Source of the DNA: Arachnopeziza araneosa
Lineage: Eukaryota > Ascomycota > Leotiomycetes > Helotiales > Arachnopezizaceae
Direction: 5' to 3'
Assembly (NCBI GenBank): GCA_003988855.1
Contig: QYAI01000010.1
Span: 124,001 to 188,000, forward strand
Length of the DNA: 64,000 nt
Every line of letters starts with the position of its first letter. Positions within the stretch are counted from its first letter, which is position 1. Position numbers and translations under genes: made by a program. Below, piece by piece: positions 11,119 to 23,895 of this stretch. Under the pieces are notes generated by a model. That model worked only from the letters and a program-made list of their open reading frames with translations. It did no database searches and was not told the DNA's origin.

Positions 11119-12603
11119 GCTATTCGAGGAGCTTTACGCGGTGAGATTAAGAAATATCGCAATGTCTTGTCAGCCGCCAGGAACTTCGACACGGATGTCG
11201 TAGGTCTACCCGCCGCATCCCTGCTTCATTTATCTTGATTAATCAAGTAAACAGATCACTTATGTCGGTGTGCCTCTCGCGGTTCTTGGAGTACTTCCGA
11301 TACTATGGAATGTCGCTAGGAGCTTTTGGATACGACGATATCTGACGTCCTTAATCCTGGCCAAGGCGCGGAAGAATGTATCATTGACCATTGATCCTGC
11401 CGCTGGTATTGTCATTGTCGTTATTGACAAGCTTGAGCTGACAAGCCATGGCCTTCTTTCTTGTGGACTTGAACCCAAAATTCTAGCCACAAGGGATGTT
11501 CAGCAAGTTAGTACTGAGCTAGTTAGTTATTCTTAGATGGGGCTTTATGCGGCAGGTATTGCTACCTCGAGGATAGGCGGTGGCACTCAAAGGGTCATTG
11601 TAGATGCATTGTTGAGATTTGAGTGTCTCGGCATTGACTGTGACAGCCAGACGTTGCTATTGCTGGCACTAGGCTTAGGTGTTGACTCATTTCGAAATCA
11701 ATTGCACAATGGAATTTCAGACGGCCCATTAATCAACGCCGAAGGGAAACCAGTGATCACCATTAGAAGTGCAACAGGTGACTCAATGGTGCAACTGCTT
11801 CCCAACCTTACATTCTCTGAGCGGCGGGCATTGGCTTGGTTCTACATAATGGTAGTGAAGGATAACAGAGGTCTCTTATATATTCTGCTGTCTCTCTGTA
11901 AAAATCTAAGCAATGATGAAGCTGCAATGCTTCCAGGAATTATCAGCATGAAGCAAAACTTGGACCAACTTGAAAATGATGGAGTAGGCCTCGAGCTGGC
12001 ACTGAGCTGGGCATGTTATGTTGAATCAATATTTACGAGGAGGGGAACCAGGAGCTACTTCCAGTACCCCAAACGCTATTGGGAGCTCGGGAGGACGCTC
12101 TCGCCAAACTTGAAAGTATCAAAATTCATGAGCTAGAAGCTCATCTACACGTCATCTTTGATACGGATAGCGGTATGGCAAGCAATGTCCTAAAGATCTT
12201 AAAGACAGCGTGGCATGAGATGATTCCTCAAATCAAGAATGACAGAAGACAAGGACAAATACAGCGCTCTCTTAAAGACTGTCCAACATGCCTCCATCCC
12301 GTCACTCTACGTCGAACGAGTCTTTTAATACGGCAGCTTTACAATGCAGTTAAACCAGGTACAGAACAACAAGGTCAAAGTCTGATGTTTGATGATCCTA
12401 CCAGTCCAATCGTGACTGCAGGTCGAATCTGGTTGGGGCTATCTATTATACAACTTTGGAAGAGAGAACAATGGGAGACCGAGATACAACCACATGGGAG
12501 GGTGGCCAAGCCAATCTCTGAGGGACTTGATAGCTGCCTACATGAAAAGGAAGATAGGCCGAGATACCGAATTTACATCGGCTGGTATGTAACGCAAAAA
12601 TAA
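11119..12603 (+). pseudogene. Unknown conserved-looking gene interrupted by a stop and a frameshift
   Basis: I do not recognise the family. An inferred exon (11119-11199, AIRGALRGEIKKYRNVLSAA) splices over a 55-bp intron (11200-11254, GTAGGT to ACAG) to ITYVGVPLAVLGVLPILWN, a hydrophobic stretch. The frame meets TAG at 11534-11536 and continues directly with MGLYAAGIATSRIGGG and LLLLALGLGVDSFRNQL. Near 12075-12085 the frame shifts by one base from YFQYPKRYWE to LGAREDALAKLESI, ending at 12603. A 30-nt intron (11507-11536) would remove the TAG but is implausibly short. A start at 11067 is conceivable only with a 34-bp intron. It lies head to head with the zinc-finger gene, with a gap of well under 100 bp. 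Confidence 0.55.
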
Positions 12604-13772
12604 TGCAGTTTGAACCCTAATAAATTAAGCAGGCTTGTTCATAAACAAGTTGGACAAACATGCTTAGCTCTAGATTAACCGGAAATTGGAACCAGCTGAG
12701 GCGTGGAGTAGGTCGTTGGGAAGTCATTCAAGGACACACAAGTGAACCCTAGCCCATTTCTGGCATTATTTTTGTTGCACTTAGCATTGATATTCTGGCA
12801 CAATTTCTAAATAAAATTAAAAAACTTCTAAATCTGTACCGATTTTCTTGTAGGGAATTCACCAGTCTCAAAACCAGAAAATTCAGAGGCGATGGAAAAA
12901 TTTCTCACAATAAGCGTTTTTCTTTAAATAGTACGTCCTTTCTCTAAAACTGAAATCAAAATCAAAATCTGGCTAATTTTGCCATTTGATAGAAATCTCT
13001 TTTCCTCAATAAATGGTAATTCTGATCAAAAGTTCAAGTTCAGATCACTTGCGGAGTGCAACAAAAAATGTGAGACGTCTGACTACAAATCTCAGGGCCA
13101 TTAAGACATTCAAAATTAGAGGAAGCTTGTCGAGCTACAAAAAGGGCTTTGAGTTTGAATGTCCAGCAGAGAGCTCTACAGAGAGTGTACTGGAGCCACT
13201 GCTAGATTGTCGATCAGTGCCAGAGATAATATCATAATGCTAAGTTCAAGTCATTGTCCATTTCATCTTCCGTTGGCAAGCACGTCAATGTGGAATCAAT
13301 GCCCTCTAACAAAAAGCCAAATAAGTTATAAAGTAGGCAGCAGAAAGTCATTACACTACCAGAGACAACAACACCTTGACAGATGCAACCCAATACGCAT
13401 TCTCAGATTACATTGGCAACCAGCTACTTAAGACGAGCAATAACCCTCAAGTAAAAATGGAAATAGCTTTAAAGTTCATTGCAGGAAATACAAATTCGTT
13501 TTGAAAATTAAAACGGGAAACAACTTGGTGAGGTCTTTTGCTGGCTGGCTTTCAGAACTCATGTCCACCCACCAATTGTAACTAGGTATTCGGGAAGAGG
13601 TCATATGTTGCTCATCGTGTTATTGAATATCGTAATCCTCTCATATCCTTCATATTGTGATGCAAAGTGAGCAACCCAAGCCTCAACGCCATATCTCCCG
13701 CAGAATCCAATCACGCTTCCATATCAAGCATCCCATCTCTCAAGAAACATGCGTCTATTAAGAAACATGCGT
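12604..13772. other. AT-rich intergenic stretch
   Basis: About 1.2 kb with only short frames. No domain, RNA gene or repeat was recognised. Confidence 0.5.
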
Positions 13773-13777
13773 CTATT
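13742..13777. repeat. Perfect 18-bp tandem duplication at the TMA7 stop codon
   Basis: Two adjacent identical 18-bp units (13742-13759 and 13760-13777). The unit begins AAGAAACATG and contains the minus-strand TAG stop of TMA7, so the stop and part of the 3' UTR are duplicated. The protein is unaffected. Confidence 0.9.
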
Positions 13778-14090
13778 TCTTTCCGCTCTTCTTGATACCT
13801 TGGGCTCCAGTATTCAGAGGACCTTTGCTGCCTGCGGCCTTCTTGGCTAACTCAGCTTTTGCCTTTGCATCTGTGGGAGGCAAATTAGCGACAGTGAGTG
13901 ATTCTCAGTAAATATAAACATACCAGCTTTTTGCTTCTCTTGGAAGGCTTTGTCCTCTTCATCCAGCTCGCCCTTTGGTGCCTTCTTTGGCTGCTTCAAA
14001 GGCTTAGCCTTGCCACCTAGCTATGTTAACATCTAGAGACAACGCGACCAAGATAGTCCTGATTTTACCTGCTCTGTCGACACCACCCAT
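13773..14090 (-). CDS. TMA7: Translation machinery-associated protein TMA7
   Basis: A small, very basic ribosome-associated protein implicated in translation. It is too short and split to stand out as an open frame. Exons 14090-14069, 14016-13924 and 13870-13773 join to 70 aa. Introns are 14017-14068 (52 bp) and 13871-13923 (53 bp), both GT-AG. The product starts MGGVDRAGGKAKPLKQPKK, has the acidic EDKAFQEKQKA segment and ends GIKKSGKK, which is the hallmark layout of TMA7/CCDC72 (about 64-70 aa). It is divergent from the PRP4 kinase gene, 400 bp away. Confidence 0.93.
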
Positions 14091-14490
14091 TGTGATCTGT
14101 GAGATTTTTATGAGAAAGGTTTTGAGAGGTGGTCTGGGGAATGAGTGCGGTTGAAGTAGAGTTTTCGTGCTGTGGTGGGATTGTCAGTTTCAGCCAGCCA
14201 TAAGATTTGGCGGGGCTTTACAAAGAGGCGCTAATCTACTTCCGACTGTCCGCCTCACGCAAATAAGTTTACGCCGCGTCGGTTGTGAAATCATCATCGA
14301 CATCATAGCAAAGCAACGTGAGCGATCAGCTCACACATTGTTATCCGACTACCATGCATTGAGATCTTGAAAGGGAGACGATAGATACCCGGTTGGGCTC
14401 TTCTCACATTGAGATTATTTCATTCTGAGCCTTGCTAACACAACTCTCAATCACAAGGAAGGGAATCTACCGTCGATTCCTGCAATCAAT
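14091..14490. promoter_or_regulatory. Bidirectional promoter between TMA7 and PRP4 kinase
   Basis: A 400-bp gap between head-to-head housekeeping genes; it must carry both promoters. No specific site was assigned. Confidence 0.5.
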
Positions 14491-17242
14491 ATGTCTTCTT
14501 CAGCGAGTTCAGATGAAGGCGAGATAAGAGACAGCAGTGTAGAGAAGGCAACTACGACGCTGCCTCAATATGATGGCAATTCCGTTGACCGTCAAGACAG
14601 AAACCATTCTAGTACTTCGATTTCCAGGTCCCCCGAAGATGGATATCGATCGCGGCAACGAAGCAGATCACCACATAATGGCCGGCCGCGAGGTTCTAAG
14701 AGATCGAGAGAAGAGGAATACACTGACAGGTCTCGAGGAGATCCGCGACGTTTCAAAGTCCACTACGAAGATTCTTCACAAGATTACCCCCGCCGTCCTC
14801 GAGTTTCCTACGAAGATATAGATCATAGCTCGGAGCTTCGGTATGATGAACGAGATAGTTATGCAGACAAGCGCGCTCGAACGCGTAGCCGGTCTCCATA
14901 CAGGGCAAATCGTGGTGCGGATAGAGACGTTCATGCGGGAAACTCTCGCAGACAGGAGAATCGCTATGAAAATAGAAGCCACAACTCATATAGTAATGGT
15001 GACTTGAGGCGGGGAATGAAAGACCAGTCAGTGAGCAAACGGGGACAAAGCCCGCTGCCTGCTGATAACGCAAGACAAGAGGCTAAAACTATGCAAGGAC
15101 AATCACAGCATAACCGTTCAACGAGTGGTAATAATGATGATCTCAACAAGTACGTTATTCAAGATTTTTACTCATACCTATTCTAACAAACACCAGGACT
15201 CGAAATCTCGAAGTTCCCACCACGGAGGCAGTAGATGAACCTATTGATGAAGCAACCTTAATTGAGCAACGACGAAAACGTCGTGAAGCAATCAAAGCTA
15301 AGTATAAAGGCTCTGCTGCACCTCTGTTGGTTCAAGCTTTGCAACTGGGAGATAAATCAGGAGCATCTACACCCGGCCAACAAAGCGATTACACCACATC
15401 CGCTCGTTCGAGTAAGTCAAAATCACACAATTTTGAGAAAGACGGTGACCAATTTTCAACAGCTTCACCAATTATCTCAGCACCTGGCACACCTGCTGAG
15501 ATTCAAGACCTCGGATCACCATCAGCTTTCAATATTAGTAATGATCAAGAACTTGCCAACGCAAACGGCGAAATCGGAGCAGGTGATGAAAACGACGGTC
15601 CTTCAGCTGCTGACTATGACCCGACCATGGACATGAGAGAAGACAAGGAACGAGATGATCAAAGACATGGTGAAGAAGTCTCATCAGGAGCTTATGATGA
15701 GACTCAACCAACTATTGAACAAGACGTGCTATTACCATCTCACGAAGTCGCCGAAGAACACCCTCAAAAGCCAAAAGCTGAATTTGACATGTTTGCTGAA
15801 GATGGTGATGATGATGATATGTTTGCAGAGGATACTGCTCCAACGAAACAAGTCGATAAATCGGATGAAGTGGCCAAGGCTGTTCCTATTCCCCAGGCCA
15901 AAGAGCTCGATATCGGAATGCTAGATAATTGGGATGATATCGAGGGGTATTATAAGGTCATCTTGGGAGAGTTGCTAAATAGCAGATACCATGTTCAAGC
16001 AAATCTTGGCAAAGGTATGTTTTCGGGAGTCGTCAGAGCTTTGGATGTGACTACGAAGAAGCTGGTAGCCATCAAGCTTATTCGAAACAACGAGACCATG
16101 TTAGTATCCTTTTCGATGTAACAGAATGATACGAAAGAAACTCACTATATGCAGGCGAAAAGCTGGCATGAAAGAGATTGGAATCCTTCAAAAGATCAAT
16201 GATGCCGACCCTGAGGACAAGAAACACATGATTCGACTTGAACGGTATTTTGAGCATAAAGGTCATTTATGTATGGTTTTCGAAAACCTAAGTATCAACC
16301 TTCGTGAAGTCCTCAAGAAGTTCGGTCGAGATGTGGGGATCAACCTCCGAGCTGTACGGGCATACGCTCAACAGATGTTTCTTGGTCTGAGTCTCATGAG
16401 GAAGTGCAATATCTTGCACGCCGATTTGAAGCCCGATAACATTCTGGTAAGACTCCACCAGCGGCAAATGTTTCATGCTAACAACGATAGGTCAATGAAA
16501 ATCGAAATATGCTCAAGATTTGTGATCTAGGTTCCGCTTCGGACGCATCGGACAACGAAATCACACCTTATCTCGTCAGTCGATTCTACCGAGCGCCAGA
16601 GATTATCCTAGGCATGCCATATGATTTTGCTATCGATGTCTGGTCTGTTGGTTGCACACTCTACGAGCTGTACACCGGAAAGATTCTATTCACAGGTCGA
16701 ACCAACAATCAAATGCTTCGTTCAATCATGGACTGCAGGGGTAAATTTACGACGAAAATGTTGAAGCGTGCGCAATTCGCTCATGTTCATTTCGATGAAA
16801 TGGCTAACTTTCGGAGTGTTGAGCAAGATAAGCTTACAGGAAAGGTAGTGTCTATTTTCGTTCTTATTCCTGATGTTATTGGGTTCCGAGGATTGAAGCG
16901 CTGTGGCGTTCCGTGCCGCACATTGGCTTTTTTGGTGACTCGGATTATGACCGTTTTCTTGACCCGACGCAACACAACCTAAAGTTTCCCAATAATAGAA
17001 ATGAACATCTGCTAACAGTGGAACTCATGTAGGATACAGTCAAGACACTAGCCTTCACGAAACCTTCCCGCGATCTGAGAACCCGCCTCTCATCTGCATC
17101 TAAGGGTCTCACCGAGGTAGAATCGAAGGAGTTGGCTCTGTTTACCGATTTGCTGGATCGATGTCTGGCGCTTAATCCGGAGAAGCGGATCACGCCGAAT
17201 GAGGCGCTGAAACACCCGTTCATCATGAGGACCCTGAGGTAA
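14491..17242 (+). CDS. prp4: PRP4-type serine/threonine kinase (pre-mRNA splicing)
   Basis: Dual-specificity-like kinase of the PRP4/PRPF4B family, which phosphorylates spliceosomal proteins (Prp1/Prp6) in the nucleus. Exons 14491-15149, 15197-16099, 16155-16446, 16491-16844 and 17033-17242 give 805 aa. The N-terminal ~450 residues are disordered, rich in Arg, Ser and Asp (RSRSPHNGR, YKGSAAPLL). The kinase domain starts near 485 with LGKGMFSGVV. Key sites are VAIK (Lys513), HADLKPDN (Asp611), CDLGSASD (Asp630, the DLG variant typical of this family) and SRFYRAPE. It ends ITPNEALKHPFIMRTLR. The last intron (16845-17032, 188 bp) is long for this genome; retaining it would truncate the kinase C-lobe. 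Confidence 0.95.
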
Positions 17243-18774
17243 AGGAGTTATTGGGTCGTTTGGAGTTGGTGACGTGCATATGATAGATGGCGGATAGCAT
17301 GGGATGAGACTTGCATGATCAAAGAACGGCTTACAACCTAGAAACGACCAAAAATTAAAATAATGTATTGACTTCAATTCCTATTTGGGAATCTAAGACT
17401 TCATGGAATATTTTTGCATGAGATGCAGACCCGGATGTTGGTCACATTCCTAAAGCTTATTCTATCAATCCTCTTCTCGTGGTGAGCAAGAATATTGGGA
17501 TCCCTTCTTCTAATAATGCATAATTTTTGTTTATTTTTCCTTAACCTTAGCCTTTCAGCGATCCATTCTAAATCCAATCCATCCAATACACAATCCTACC
17601 CACCACTCAAAGCCACCAACCACCGAGCCAACCTCTTCCTATTCAATCCGGCCCTCCCTCATATCAGACAGATTGCATGAATCGTGCACAACGATACAGT
17701 AAGACGCACCGCCGACGGGTCACGACCTACCTTACCTCACCTCACCCACCACCCTTCCGTGCTATCTTGAATGCAGGCTGGGCGGATCGAAAGACCGCAC
17801 CGTCGACCACAATTGATCATATGGTCCTTCAAGGTGGCTGGTAGACCGGGTGACGGCTGGGTGGCGAGGAAGGTGAGAAGTGACGAGAGGTGAGTGAGAC
17901 CAAGACTCAGACAGAGACTCAGACAGAGACCAGATCTTGATTACCGCTTGGCCTGGTCGGCCGGTCCAGTCGGGTCGATATTTTGGTCTGCTGGATGGCT
18001 GGCTGCTTGGGGGTGGTACAGTATGATGGCTCCGGCCTGGAGAGATCGGGATGAGGAATGAAGGATGGGATTTGTGCTGGCGAAAAGGGGGTGTTGAGCC
18101 TTGTCTGGTGCGGACGGTTTGTTTTGTTTGTTTGTTGATGGCCGATGTTTGGGTCGGGTAGGAACGAGCATCAGGATGGCGCTTCTTGGTTCATAGGAGG
18201 CTGGCCTCAAAAAATAATGAAATTTGGGTTTTAATTAATATTGTGCTAACGTAGTTCAGATGGTTGGTTGGCATGCGGAAGTGAGATGCTGTGTTGTTGT
18301 ATCCGTGCCAATATTCGCCAAACGGTTTTATTGATAAAAATACAAGACTGTTTTATCGACCTGTAAAGTTTATCGTACAGATGGAAATAACTGAGGGTAA
18401 TAATGTATGCAAAAGACCTAAATCAAGATTTGACTAGAAGAATTCTAGTCAATTATTGAGAAAGATTCCCTTCTTTTTCGCCATCGAGTTGTGTTTCTGA
18501 ATTTTTAAATTTAAAATAAATAAATCAATATCACGGAACATCACTTGAAATAGAACGTTTTCTAATTGTCTCAATTGTAAGCCGCCAAAGTTTTATGCTT
18601 TCTGAGAGGATTGATCTAATATACCAATAGAAGCAGTTTGTGTCAAGCTTATGATATATAGGAATTTAAAAATGAATTTCGGCTTCAAAATACTAGTATC
18701 AGCAAGCTCATGTACAGCACTAAAACACTACGTAATTTAATGGTGTCCTATTTATTTGACAATCACGAAGAATC
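17243..18774. other. Intergenic, no gene seen
   Basis: About 1.5 kb downstream of two convergent genes. A 12-bp unit AGACTCAGACAG is tandemly repeated twice near 17903-17930. The stretch from about 18200 to 18750 is AT-rich. No coding frame with recognisable content. Confidence 0.5.
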
Positions 18775-19710
18775 TCATAAGACATAGCCCCCACAATACC
18801 ACATTTTATCAAGTTCATTGTCCGTTTCTCTTCTCTCCCAATATTCCTCGCTCGTTCCTACCCACGTCTCATTTATCAACCACATCCAGAAACCCCCAAA
18901 GCATCCACTGCTCTTTTGGTTTCTCCTCTTTTGCTCGTTCTTTCTTACAATTTCGTTCTCATGCCCATTATCTTTCTCCAACACAGTCACAGAGACGCTG
19001 TCACGGAGCGTAGTACTAGACTCACGTCCCCACTCAGATTCCGGACCTGTGATCTCTGACGAACCATATGCTTTCGTTGGTGGGATGTGAAGTGTGAGTT
19101 TGGGGCGTCGAAGTATGGGGATCAACGTCCCTGTTGTGATTACACTTCTGGAGGTCGAGAAGGGAGGCTCTTGTAAGGTGGATGGAGGAGGAGTTGGTGA
19201 CGTTAGAGAAATCGTGCTGTTTGGGTTTATTGAATCACTCGGAATTATAGACTTCCGCCTCTTGCTACTAGCCATATGATCCGATACCCGCTGTATAACA
19301 GGAGAGAGATGACCCTGATGAATGTGATGTCCTCTGTACCGTTCATAATCGTAGACGGGCAGTGGGCATCGAATGCAATGTGCTCTGTCATCCGAGGAAG
19401 CTGCGGTCTTGAATACAGAGCATCCTAGTTGCGCTTCATTGACAGATGTGTGAGGTTGAGAACGGTTGATGGAACTACTGCTGCTGGGGATAGATGGATG
19501 CTGGCTGAGAGGGGGCTGGTATGATCTTGTACGTGTGACAGAGGTCGATAGAGAACGCTGGAGCATTGATGAGGATTCGGAGAGTGACACAATTGAGAGA
19601 GGATCGGAGAATGACATCTTCTCCATGGTGTGTATCCAAACCTGACGCAATTTGTAATAGGTTCCGAATAGAGAAATGCCAAGCAGAAAAGAACATAACA
19701 CGGTGAACAT
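18775..19710 (-). CDS. Orphan protein with one N-terminal membrane segment
   Basis: Uninterrupted 311-aa frame; I do not recognise a family. The start (19710) gives MFTVLCSFLLGISLFGTYY, a single hydrophobic helix that could be a signal anchor. Then comes a long Ser/Thr/Pro-rich region, a short Cys pair (HCIRCPLPVYDYERY), a basic patch (SSKRRKS) and a Trp/Gly-rich C-terminus (CFGGFWMWLINETW). The layout suggests a type II or tail-exposed membrane protein, by inference. Length and lack of stops support a real gene; absence of known domains keeps confidence moderate. Confidence 0.55.
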   Translation of the reverse strand: MFTVLCSFLLGISLFGTYYKLRQVWIHTMEKMSFSDPLSIVSLSESSSMLQRSLSTSVTRTRSYQPPLSQHPSIPSSSSSINRSQPHTSVNEAQLGCSVFKTAASSDDRAHCIRCPLPVYDYERYRGHHIHQGHLSPVIQRVSDHMASSKRRKSIIPSDSINPNSTISLTSPTPPPSTLQEPPFSTSRSVITTGTLIPILRRPKLTLHIPPTKAYGSSEITGPESEWGRESSTTLRDSVSVTVLEKDNGHENEIVRKNEQKRRNQKSSGCFGGFWMWLINETWVGTSEEYWERRETDNELDKMWYCGGYVL

Positions 19711-22700
19711 AATGAACGTAAAACTCCTACCTATACTTTATTCCAGCTTCACTCTCACGTCATACCTGCACTCTTGAATAATGCCTGGCTGAGTTGTACT
19801 GGTTGATTACAATCTCTATCTGAGAATTGCGAATTTGGGTTATCAAAGATGAATATAGTACAGAGTTCCTGAAGGATTAAGGTTATGCAGGGAAAGATGA
19901 GGTGAGATGTGAGATCGAGCTGCTGACGATACTCAGCCCCTTTCCCTGAATTGCTTCTGCTAAGCGATCAGATAATGCTGATGATATATCAAAACATGCC
20001 GGCACAATGCCATTTAGCGAATCAAACGGATTGAATTACGGTAGCGAAAACTATCAAACCTCGTAGCTTTCCCAAGCTTCAGGGCAAGTCCGACGAAGGA
20101 AGACGAATTGTACGTGATCCGCCGGCCGCACACCTGAAGGGGGATGCCCTAACTGTGCACTGAAGGAGAGAATGCATGCACGAAGAGTAAAATAGACTAT
20201 CAAACAAGAATAGACACGGTGCTTCGGAGTATTGCTCAAAATTCGGCCGATTGAATTGCTTTTGCTCTCCCTCATGATTTCCACATGCCAGGTGTCCTCT
20301 GGAAATAGGAAAACGTCGTCGTAGCCAAAAGAAATGAAAGAAACTTATTTGGGAACGGTCGAGAAGCTTTCCGCGCCGATACATGACGGAAGGATTGACC
20401 GAATCTCTGGGGAACCCAGTCCATGCTGGAGTGTTTGGTGAAGCGCCAACCACCAGTCAGGAAGGTGGTCACAACATCCTTCTATTCCTGTAATGACGGC
20501 TGAGGGCCACAAGCGGCATCTTGTGCCTGTGTCTGTGAGAAGAGGCCGCATCCTCGAGCAAATACCATCTGTTGTCAACCAGAGATTCCAAGTCGCGGTA
20601 CCACTTGGACGTTGAAAATAGCTTCCTGCTCACACAACCTGGACGAGATGTAGCCGCATGCAAATGCATCCAATCATCTGGTGTCTGCGACTCGGATCAC
20701 ATGTTCTAGAAATAGTAAATGACTCTGTTCCCTGTGCGTGCTGACTTGACTCGTTAATCTTTGGCATGTCAGATTCAACCTGCACGAAAGCCCAGAAATT
20801 GGTTACACCCGGCCAAAGTACACAAGCCGTGCTTTTGGCGGGACAGGCGACCTTGGAGTGTTTGAAAGTCCCAGTCCCTGGGGACAGGGAAGGTGGAGGC
20901 TATGAGGCAGTTCTGGGGCACAGTGCAGGGCATGGGGCGGAAATTTATGCAGATTGGACTGAATTGTACCAGAACAAGGGCGATTTGCCACTGTTGATCA
21001 TTGACGATTCGACCGTTTCGGATAGAGAGGGCCAGTATCATGTTTCCTGCCCTTCCTTTCGTGGATGGCTTGCTGCAACGTTGTGGTATCGGCAGAGACA
21101 GCGTGGTACCGTCTGCCTGCACTTAGCCAGCCGCGCGAGAAAGACGTTGCCGTATCAGGGGGGCGAGGCCATTCAGAAATTGCAGCTGCGGTGCAAGGAG
21201 AGATTGTATCTTGGTAAAATGCAAAGGATGCATGCAGTGAGATGTCGACTGGAGGTAAACAAAGAAACGGCATGGGAATTTGTGCGGCCGATGGAGATTT
21301 GTTGATGGTTCACGTGATGTAGTTGTGGCCTGAGCCACTAGGCATCAGGTCAGGCAGCCAGGCACTCTATCTGCACTGGGTTATCAATAGTGTCAGCATC
21401 TCAGAACTTTCTTCTGGCCATCCGCCATCCCAGTCCGCCATATCGTGATGAGGTCTGCGCCGCTGAAATTAGGCCTCTCTGCTTCATGTCCTCGTCCGTT
21501 AGCCATGCGCGAAAGTCTCTCGCAGGCACAACAGTGTTCAATAGTACAAGGTACCAGACGGATATTCTGAGACAGTGAGACTGGTACAAGCGTACCGCGA
21601 CACGGGTCGTGGTGGTCACAGGAAAACACACAGACTTCAATATTCTTCAATCTGGAGGTGGGATTATTGCGGGTTGGCATAGTTGGCTTCTCGGATGAAT
21701 CAAAACTTCATTGATGGCGACCTCATCTGGTCCATTCCGTCGTAACGGGCGGTCAGTTTCAGGGGCATTGATTGCGGGCTTGCTCGGGAAACGGATTTGT
21801 ATGATGATTCAAACCTCCCATGTTTGGTGACCATCAACGGCTTTGCACGGCTGAGATGTTTGCCGTTTGCCATGCCATGCCATTCTGGGCTCAGCCTTGA
21901 GTGTTTCCTGTGTCTCATCTTCACAAAAGCGTCACTTGATTTGTGCCATCTTCCTAAGAGTAGCGATCCCAGAGGAGATCAAGTGAAAGAGAGAATCCTT
22001 CAGACGACCGAACACCGATGGATGCCGCAGCTGCAGTCGTTTGCATGGGAGAGCGCTGGGCGAGCATCGTATTCGTCCAAGGTGGCCTCCAGTCTGTCAA
22101 GGCAGTGAGACTCAACCCAGGCTCCTCGGAGCGGAATTATGCAAGCTTGTTTAAAAAAATATGAGCGAGCGATGCAGCTTCGAAAACGAGGCTGTGATCA
22201 CGGAGACACGAAGCCTCTGAGTGGCGAGGTGTGCCACCAACAAGATTTACACCCTTTGTTGTGACGGCTTGGAGTCTTGATTGGCTCAACGTGTAATCTT
22301 CTTTGTCTTGTTATATGTAATGTTCTAGGACTGCTATATTTCGCTTCGCTGAATATATGAGTTACTTGCTGCTTTGCAACCACCACGCTGCCCATTCCAT
22401 ACCGCATTAGCTATAGTGTCGGAAGCTAATCGTGGCGTTTAGCCCTCCATTTTCCGTTCATTCTCCCCTTCCACCCTGGAATCCATGCTTGAACCACACC
22501 AGAAATGCGTGCGACGAGGCCTCCGTCACATTATCTTGCAAGGAATCTCGCAGGTAACCAATGGCGCCGCGAACACCTGACGATCAACAGCCTCACTCCC
22601 AACAGCTCACCCAGCACTGATTGGCCGTCGGTCCCAAAATGAAGATTCTCGAATAATACGACACCGCGCCAAGTTTTTCTCAGGGCTGCTGCGGGCTCGG

Positions 22701-23895
22701 GCGCAGCTCTCACTGGCCAGGCACTATTGGTTCTGAACGCCCACCCTCGCCCTGCTGATTTGTCTTCATCTGTGGCTTAAGGCGCTAATTGCTTTTTTCT
22801 GCTGTCGATGGCGTACCCTTTGGGCAGGCTGCAGTCGGAGATTGGCCACAAGAGTGTTTTGCGGGCGATCCTACTTTCTTTGCGGTCATGACACATCAGA
22901 GGTGCTTGCAGCTCCATTCCCATCCATGTCGCCAGCCATTGCTGCTCCATCTTTTGGAACGATCGGCAGAGATTACGAAGGAAGAGCCGGTCTGAATCGA
23001 ACAGAGATCATTGGAAGCATCTGGCGCCGTTGAAATGAAGCCAATCATCCGACCCGCAAGAACCATCGCTGCTCGCATTGATCAGTAAGAGAGCCACGAG
23101 GTGGCGTGAGGCAGAATGGAAGACATCGGCGTCACTTGGTCTCATGATTCCCTAGTGGCCAGTCTCAGATGGCTTGAGGACTGCGTTGAAATTCATGCGG
23201 CCCCGGGTCAAGGCGACGAGTGGTGGTGTCCAGAGCCTACAGACCTTCCAGAAAGCCACAATACGCAAACCGTGAGACTTGGCCACTCACGGCGTCCCAG
23301 GCTGCAGCTGGTCCAAGTAGGATTCTTGCCGCGTTGGCCGTCTGGGAGCCAGTTCTGAACCCGCCTGAGAGACTGCCCTGCTCCCTCACGCACGGATAGC
23401 CGAGTGTGTGTGTTATTTTTGCCATGCCTGCGACTCCATCATTGATTCGCACTTATTCAGGCTAGGCCGAGGAGCAGCTGGTTGGTGCATGGGTCTTTGT
23501 CATCCCCGGGCCCTTCAGGGTGCTTGCAAGAGAGAACGGGACCATTTAATCTATGACCCACAGGCTGGCTGGCTCCCCAGTCGTCGACATCCTTGCCATC
23601 GGAGACGACGACGTATTGGCGTTGAATATCTATCGTCACTCCCCACCTCAAAGGGCTTCACGCCTACTGCCTACACCTTGACCATCTACACTTCACCACT
23701 CTCCCTCATCGTCGACCTTCATCCTTTACTATCTTACCATCCTTCCTTCCCACCAGTCTACGAGAAACAGGTCGAGCCACTCTTGATCCCTTTGCACCCA
23801 CAAGGCCATATTTCTTTCTGTTCTTTGGGACCAGACAGGACCTCCAGCTTTGTCCACAGGAGTTGATCTCTTCGGTTTTCATTTCTGCCACTGCC
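19711..23895. other. Long gene-free upstream region of the Ran1-like kinase
   Basis: About 4.2 kb with many overlapping short frames on both strands but no domain or splice-consistent gene. The largest (20766-21305) encodes 179 aa without recognisable features. The last ~250 bp (23640-23895) is a pyrimidine-rich leader, as expected just upstream of a start codon. Likely an extended regulatory region and possibly a long 5' UTR; this is inference. Confidence 0.45.

Noticed and set aside
11507..11536. A 30-nt intron removing the TAG in the unknown gene at 11.1-12.6 kb
   Set aside because: Well below the 44-bp minimum seen in the confident introns of this window, and the downstream frameshift would remain.
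20766..21305. Plus-strand frame of 179 aa
   Set aside because: No domain, no splice partners, and equally long frames overlap it on the other strand; expected by chance in this GC range.
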